Assembly: GCA_003255025.1 (NCBI GenBank)
Contig: QANY01004680.1
Location: 91,346-155,345, forward strand
DNA from: Datisca glomerata
Taxonomy: Eukaryota > Streptophyta > Magnoliopsida > Cucurbitales > Datiscaceae
Length of the DNA stretch: 64,000 nucleotides
Direction: 5' to 3'
Shown: positions 57,775 to 64,000 of the stretch, one piece after another
Layout: each line of letters opens with the position of its first letter
Position numbering within the stretch: position 1 is the first letter of the stretch
The notes under the pieces: model-generated
What the model saw: the letters and a program-made list of their open reading frames with translations, nothing else
Database searches by the model: none
What the model was told of the DNA's origin: nothing
Program-made: the position numbers and the translations under genes

Positions 57775-60700
57775 TTAAGTCTTCATGAATGGATCTGCTA
57801 GGTTGTTGATCTTTGAAATATGCGTAACCACAACGTCTCCATGTTGAACAATGTCTCTAATCAGGTGATATTACATTCTATGTGTTTGAATCTCTTATAA
57901 CTTCTAGGTTTCTTAGAATTTGCTACAGCCCTACTATTATCACAATAAAGTGTCATGGGTTTGTTAGCGTCTGGAACAACTTTCAGAGTTTTCAAGAACT
58001 TCCTTGGCCATATTGCCTCCTTTGCAGCTTCACAAGCTGCCACATATTCAGCTTCCATGGTAGAATCAGCGGTGCAAGATTGTTTGAAACTTCTCCATAC
58101 AACTGCTCCACCATTCAGGATGAACACCGATCAGGAAGTGGACCTCCTAGAATCATTGTGTACTTGAAAATTGGAATCAATATACCCCATCATATTCAGC
58201 CTAGTACCTCAATACACAATTGTTCTCCTCACATACTTAAGGATATGCTTGACGTCATTCTAATGCTCAATTCTAGGATTAGATTGGAAACGTCTCACCA
58301 CGCCACAACATAGCAAATGTCTAGCCTAGTGCAAAACATCGTATACATGATACTTCCTAAGGCTAAGGCATAGTGATCTTTCTCTCATGTTTTCCTCTTC
58401 TTGAGGAGTCTTGGGAGACTGCTTCTTGGAGAGGCTAACTCTATGTCTGAAAGGAAGAAATCTTTTCTTAGAGTTTTGCATGCCGAAGTGATCCAACATC
58501 TTATCAATATAAGATACTTGAGACAGTGTCAATTGCATGTTCTTCCCATCTTGAAAGATCTGTATACCTAAGACAAATGCAGCTTTTCCAAGATCCATCA
58601 TATCAAATTGCTTTGCAAGCTAAATCTTGAAATCAGATAATTTTTCTACATCATTCCCAATGAGTAGAATATCATCTTCCCTCCGTGTATCAGCTTATAT
58701 ACACAGGACTCGTCCACTAACTGTTCAAAACCATAGTTTTAATAGTTTCATCAAATCTAATATTCCACGATCGTGACGCTTGCTTAAGTCCATAAATGGA
58801 CTTCTGCAGTTCGCAAACTTTACCCTATTGGCATTTCTCCACGAACTCGTCTGGTTGAGCCATATAAATACGCTCACCAAGATTGCCATTCAGAAAACAG
58901 TCTTGACATCCATTTTTCAGATTTCATAATCAAGTGCAGCGGCAATGGACAAAAGGATTCAGATAGATTTAAGCAAGGCCACCGGAGAGAATGTATCCTC
59001 ATAGTCTACACCTTCCTTTTAAGTGTAGCTCTTGGCTACTAGCCTAACTTTGAATGTCTCTACATTCCTATCCAGGCATCTTTTCTTCTTATAGATCTAT
59101 TTGCATCCTACGGTTTTTACCCATACAGGAATATCTACAAGCTTTTAGACTTTGTTCGAGTACATCGAATGTATCTCAATGTTCATGGATTCCTGCCATA
59201 AGTTTGATTCAGGACCAGCATGGCCTCTGAGTAGGAGACAGGTTCATCAAGGTCCTTATCTGATATAAATATCAAAGCTTCTTCATTGGAAATGTACCAC
59301 TCAGGTTGTCTCACAACCTTCCCACTACGTCGAGGCTCCATAGGTTCTGCCTTCTGTCGTGGTTCTTCCATTATTCAATCAGAAACAATTTCTGATTGGG
59401 GAGTCAGTGTCCTCCCACTCAATAATTCTTCTAGCACAACTATGCTTCTCGGCTATACACTTTTAATGTAATCTTCTTCAAGAAAATGAGCATTCATGCT
59501 AATGAATGTTTTCTGGTCAATCGTACTGTAGAAGATGTACTCCTTCGTTCCTTTAGATATCCTACGAACATGCATAATTCTGAACGACTGGTCAACTCAC
59601 CTGTCTTCAATTTTAGAACATGTGTTGGGCACCTCCATATTTTAAAATGGTTAAACGATGATTTTCATCTATACCATATTTCATATGGTGTACCAGGCAC
59701 CGATTTCGATGAAACTTGGTTCAGAATATATGTCATTGTTTCCAAGGCATATCCCCAGAAAGAATCTAAGAGGGATAAGTAACTCATCATGGATCTAGTC
59801 ATATCCATCAGAGTTCGATTCCTTCTCTCTGACACACCATTTTGCTGTGACGTATTAAGTGCTGTAAACTGAGAAAGAATACCTTCTTCCTTAAGAAAGT
59901 CTTCAAACTCTCCTAACAAGTACTCTCCACCATGATCAGATCATAGTGTTTTGACTTGTTTTTTCTAATTGCTTTTCAACCAAGGCCTTATACTCTTTGA
60001 ACTTTTCAAAGGTTTCAGATTTTTGACGCATTAGATAAACATGACCAAAACGTGAGTAGTCTTTAGTGAATGCTACAAATTATTTACAACATCTTCTTGC
60101 TTGGATATTCAATGGCCCACATACATCATTATGTATGAGTTTAAGGCATTGAGTGGCTCTTTCACCTTTTGCAAAAAAATGTCTCTTTGTCATTTTGTCT
60201 TCCATACGGGATTCACATGTGGGTAGTGATCCCACACTTCAAGTTTGCAAAGAACAATCCTTCACAAGTCTTTTAATCATGTCCAGGCTAATATGCGTAT
60301 GGCGTAAGTGCCACATATAGGTTAGATTGATTCAGTCATACTTCAACCTTTTACTATCCTTTGTGAATCATTATTCACTTCAGTGTCATATATCATTGAA
60401 ACTATTAGTTTTACATGAAACAATTTATTAAATATGCGTGTAACAGTAATTATGCATTCATTTCTAAAAATATCAATATCTTTATTAATAAATTTAAGAT
60501 CAAATCCTTGCTCAATTAAAGCACCAATAGAAATAAGACTCTTCCAAAAACATAGATATAATAAACATCACGTATAAACAGATAACTGTTATCAAGTTCT
60601 AACTGATACAGTCAATACTAGTGCACTATTCCCCATACGGACGGTGAACTCGACCAAGATATCTACAAGAGATAATCCAGGCAGTTGCATATCTAATGGT

Positions 60701-61474
60701 TATTGACTCCACAGTGATGACACTTGTCTCACAACATGTCCACCTTGTAGTGCCCATACCATTTGCAAATTTTGAGTTCTACTTCGTAGCCTTATTCAGA
60801 CCTCTCGTGTTTCCTTTTGGTGTCAGAGATGGAAGGCTTACTTTCAGTAAAGTTAGCCTATCTAGTCTTCCTCTTGCTCTTTAGAAACAAACTCTCAACG
60901 ACTTGCAACTCCTTAATAATCTCAGGAAGCGAATACCTCAATTTATTCATCAAATAATTAAGTTTGAGGTTCTCAAAGGTATAAGGCAGAGTCTCTAAGA
61001 TCATATCCACCCGAGTCTCACCATCAACCTCAGCACTCATGATCTTCATTTCATTCAGATAATTAATGATCAACATCATATTTTCTCTGACAAGAGTTCC
61101 AGGTTTTATCTTGTAGTTCATAAGATTAAGCACAACTACCTGTTTGGATTAACGACCCTGATCTACGAACATTTCAGTGATGTTCAATATCATATCAACG
61201 ATGGTTTCTAATTCTGACGTTGTTGTTGCAACACATTGCTAACAAAAACTAAGATGTAATATCTGACTATCTCATCAGAACGTAGCCAATAAACATAAGA
61301 ATCCTTTTTCACTTGAGTCAATTCAACAATAGGCTTAAGAGGACAAGGGGTAGTGAGAACAGACTTGTGCTTTTCTACCATCAGCACGATATCAAGATTT
61401 CATTTTCAATCCACATAATTTTCACTAGTAAATTTGTTCGTGTTAAGAATAGTTGAGAGAGTGGATAACGACAT
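57775..61474 (-). pseudogene. Copia gag-pol polyprotein, heavily degraded
   Basis: From ATG 61474: MSLSTLSTILNTNKFTSENY (gag start), YWLRSDEIVRYYI, LPYTFENLKLNYLMNK (gag), a decayed zinc-knuckle stretch near 60740 (KCHHCGVNNH...C). Integrase has SDHGGEYLLGEFEDFLKEEG, LNTSQQNGVSERRNRTLMDM (DDE glutamate present), FWGYALETMTYILN. The linker has RRSGKVVRQPEWYI and DEPVSYSEAM. RT has DDILLIGNDVEKL and FVLGIQIFQDGK, then QVSYIDKMLDHFGM. RNase H has ADSTMEAEYVAACEAAKEAI and LYCDNSRAVANSK, then VVVTHISKINNLADPF and a stop at 57775. Many stops (one in front of the integrase SDHGGEY, another in the RT) and frame changes; non-functional. Confidence 0.88.
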
Positions 61475-63210
61475 GATTACTGAAAAGAATAAATAAGTTG
61501 TGTAAATAAATGTTCAATCGTTTAGAAAAGTATGATGCATGATGCAACTATTTAAACATTTAAAAATCTATTAAAAAATATTTCCTCCGTGATGTTACGA
61601 TAAAAAATGATAGCTTGTCTCATCGAGGGATGAAGTCCAAACTATCTTCTATCGCATCGAGACTCTTCTGGTTTGGTTAACACTCAAATGTCTCTACATC
61701 TAGATTAGCCAATCACCAATGGTTTTGGTCACCTTGGCCCCATTGACTAGCCCCTAAGTGTGGATTCCAATGTGCTTTAATCTAAATGTTTAACCAACGC
61801 ATTGACTCTTAAAAGTTTCGATGGACTAACAGTTCGTCCAAAGGACGGCCCTACCCTACTACTTCCTTTAAAAGTCTTAGCTTCTTAAGTAACTCGATGA
61901 CTCAAAGTGACATGACTCCAAAGTTTCTCCCACTGAAAAGAGGACCTCTATGGGCGATTCTAAACCATTCCTCGTGGCACGATCAAGTTCGCGTTGGAGA
62001 CTTTGAGAATGTTTCAACGTAAATGACCCCCTCAATTAGTTTTTTTTTTATAAAAAATTAGATTTTTTGATGTTTTTCAAAACAAACTTTTAGTCATTTG
62101 AAAAACGTGATGAAATTTATAAATATTTTATTTAATTTAATCCCAATTTAAAATCATAACCATTATAAAATTTCACATTGTATTTAAATTATAACTATTA
62201 TAAATTAATCTACAATGATACATGTATATGCTACATGACAATTTGATATTGACATATCTCTAGTTCTATATGGCATATCATATGATGATGCACGGTTAAA
62301 ATTAAATCATACATTTAAAATTTTATTAGCTCATTTCTGATTACAACCCAAAAAAAATTATAAATTAATTTATAAACTAATATTCATGGAGTGAGTAATT
62401 TCCTCCTTCTTCTCCATGCTCTCTCACCACTCTGTAACTCTTTACAAAAGTTCATTCCCATTTTAAAATCAAATTTAAAACTTAAATTTCAAATTTCAAA
62501 TTCAAAATTCAAATTCAAAATTCAAATTTCAAATTTCACAATTTAAATTCATAATTCAAATTTTAAATTTCAAATTTCAAAATTCAAAATTTAAATTTTG
62601 ATTAAAATCTTTTAATTAAGGAAAACTATTTTCCTAATTAAATAATCTTGTTAATTATCCAATTGTTCTTTTTTTAATAAAATAAAAGACAACATTGGTA
62701 ATTATCTTTCTAATTCAAAATTTAAAAGATAAAAAGATAAAATAGATAATTATCTTCGAATTCAAAATTCAAAAGATATAAGGATAAACTAGATAATTAT
62801 TTTTTGAATTTTAATTATTTTATTAGTTTAAAATTTAAATTTTAAAATTCAAAATTTTAAAGATAAAAAAATAGGATAAGGGTTATCGTGAAATATCACA
62901 GGATTTCCTAAACCCTAAATATTATCGTCTAGGGTTTTTTCAAACCCAAGTCAGTAGTCACCATGCAGGGCACGCAGCGGATAACGACGGTGATGGTGCC
63001 AGAACAATATTGTCGGCTGCCGTAGCAGTAACTCCAACATGAACAATGATTCTGGCGTGAACAATGATTCCGACGTGAACAATAGTTAGGGATCTAATCA
63101 CATAACACATTCAAAACAGTTTTAAATCTACCAAACAAAATCATATGCCAATATCCATAAAATTCACGATAAGTTTGTTTCAAATATCTATATGCATAAT
63201 CAAGAACTTA
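61475..63210 (-). other. Copia leader with AAATTC-type simple repeats
   Basis: 1.7 kb non-coding leader between primer site and gag. 62465-62600 is built of reiterated TTCAAATTTCAAA/AATTCAAAATTC words. 63035-63090 has three copies of (C)GTGAACAATGATTC-like 18-base units. No coding frame. Confidence 0.65.
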
Positions 63211-63224
63211 TAGCTATGATACCA
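63211..63224 (-). other. Primer-binding site (initiator Met tRNA type) of the copia element
   Basis: Minus strand TGGTATCATAGCTA, two bases after the LTR end CCAACA. It matches the common TGGTATCAGAGC site with one change. Confidence 0.85.
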
Positions 63225-63226
63225 AT

Positions 63227-64000
63227 TGTTGGAACCGGTTGGTTTTAAAATTAATTAAAAATAAGTTTGAACCACGAACGGTTCATGGCGGAATATCATT
63301 TTTTTCAATTAACTTATTTAATCGAATTAGATAATTTAAAACCAAACAACGTGCGATATACAATTTTAAACGAGAAAATAATGTTAGAAACAAATTTTCA
63401 CCTATACTTTGTATCAGAGAATTTCTGAACTGACGGAATTTTTTTGAGCTTTCTTCGTGTTCTTGAAGCTTCGGATCCGAATCACGCACTTGAACTCCAA
63501 GAACGATTTGTGAGTTTCGTCCACCAATAGTCACCTGTTAATTTCACAAATATATCATAAAAGAATTTTATGTAGAAATTTCAATGTGGGCTCTCAAAAA
63601 GGTTGAAGGAAAAAATCGAATACTTTTCCTTCAATGCTCTCTCAATTGGCGACAATCACCAGGGAGGGGAGAAAACTCTTTTTTTTTTTTCTGTATCTGA
63701 TATGAGATCTATATCTTTATCTCTCTCTGCATTAAATTGTTAGTAGATATTTATAAAATCTAATTTTTAATATTTACAAATATACCCATACATTTTAAAT
63801 TCACCCTCATTTATTCAAATTTCTGAAAATCAATATATCTCTGATGTGTTATAGTTGTATCAAAATTTATCAATCCAATTGATATATTTAATTGATCATT
63901 ATCAATTAATTAATTAATTAATTTTTATTTACTAATTATCTAATAATTAGAAAATAATAAACTAATTAATTCCAATACTAATAATCACACTTAACTAATA
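63227..64000 (-). repeat. 5' LTR of the copia element, partial
   Basis: Starts TGTTGGAACCGGTTGG on plus and aligns with 55787 onward until the window ends. About 1.1 kb of the LTR lies outside. The 83-codon minus-strand frame here is a reading of LTR sequence. Confidence 0.88.

Larger units (their letters stand above)
55787..64000 (-). mobile_element. Ty1/copia LTR retrotransposon, degenerate, cut by the window edge
   Basis: Read on minus: 5' LTR (from beyond 64000 to 63227), initiator-Met primer site, leader, gag-integrase-RT-RNase H (61474-57775), polypurine tract, 3' LTR (57694-55787). The integrase-before-RT order shows copia. Left LTR length is 1908 bp, so the right LTR should end near 65135. 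The LTRs are well diverged (many indels) and the coding region is riddled with stops, so the insertion is old. Confidence 0.9.

Noticed and set aside
1..64000. CRISPR arrays, bacterial operons, tRNA or rRNA genes
   Set aside because: The tandem repeats present lack the spacer/repeat pattern of CRISPR. I saw no cloverleaf or rRNA sequence, and the gene structures are those of a plant nuclear genome.

Overview
This window is AT-rich nuclear DNA from a flowering plant, probably a eudicot. The evidence is GT-AG introns, Ogre/Tat, copia and L1-type retrotransposons, a Mutator-like (MULE) element with FAR1-type, ULP-type and plant-mobile-domain genes, and one plant-specific intronless gene. The species cannot be told from the sequence. 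Only the gene at 2118-3701 looks like an intact host gene; nearly everything else is transposon or transposon relic.

Layout. 1-540 is the end of an LTR related to copia. 2118-3701 (+) is an intact 527-residue gene of unknown function with its own TATA box. 4652-6035 is a 1.4 kb non-autonomous element with terminal inverted repeats (TIRs) of about 240 bp. 6704-10350 is a tandem duplication whose first copy holds an 809 bp solo LTR; the second copy preserves the empty site. 14556-17440 is a broken L1-type LINE (RT, zf-RVT, RNase H). A large composite MULE (17452-46152) sits at the LINE's 3' end. It has matching palindromic TIR motifs and a 9 bp target duplication (8/9). It holds a ULP/C48-like protease gene (+, 20137-23245), a FAR1-type transposase gene (-, 24599-40849) and a plant-mobile-domain (PMD) gene (-, 41611-44412). 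A 14.2 kb Ogre-type Ty3/gypsy element (-, 26421-40638) is inserted inside the transposase gene. It carries ORF1, gag-pro, an intron, then RT-RNase H-archaeal-type RNase H-integrase, plus a 3' tandem array. 47587-48830 is a possible hAT-like relic. 49395-50818 is a putative TIR element carrying a fragment of an ACBP3-like gene. 52700-53918 is a 5'-truncated LINE with a short A tail. 55787-64000+ is a degenerate Ty1/copia element on the minus strand, cut by the window edge.

History inferred from nesting: LINE first, then MULE, then Ogre. The Ogre's left-hand LTR keeps only 449 bp of about 2032 bp, has no target duplication, and the flanking transposase gene has lost its middle. One deletion after Ogre insertion explains all three. 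The ULP-like and transposase genes converge on a 30 bp perfect inverted repeat (longer imperfect arms) that could form a hairpin RNA.

All coordinates and motif calls were read by eye. No database search was run, so family names rest on recognised motifs.
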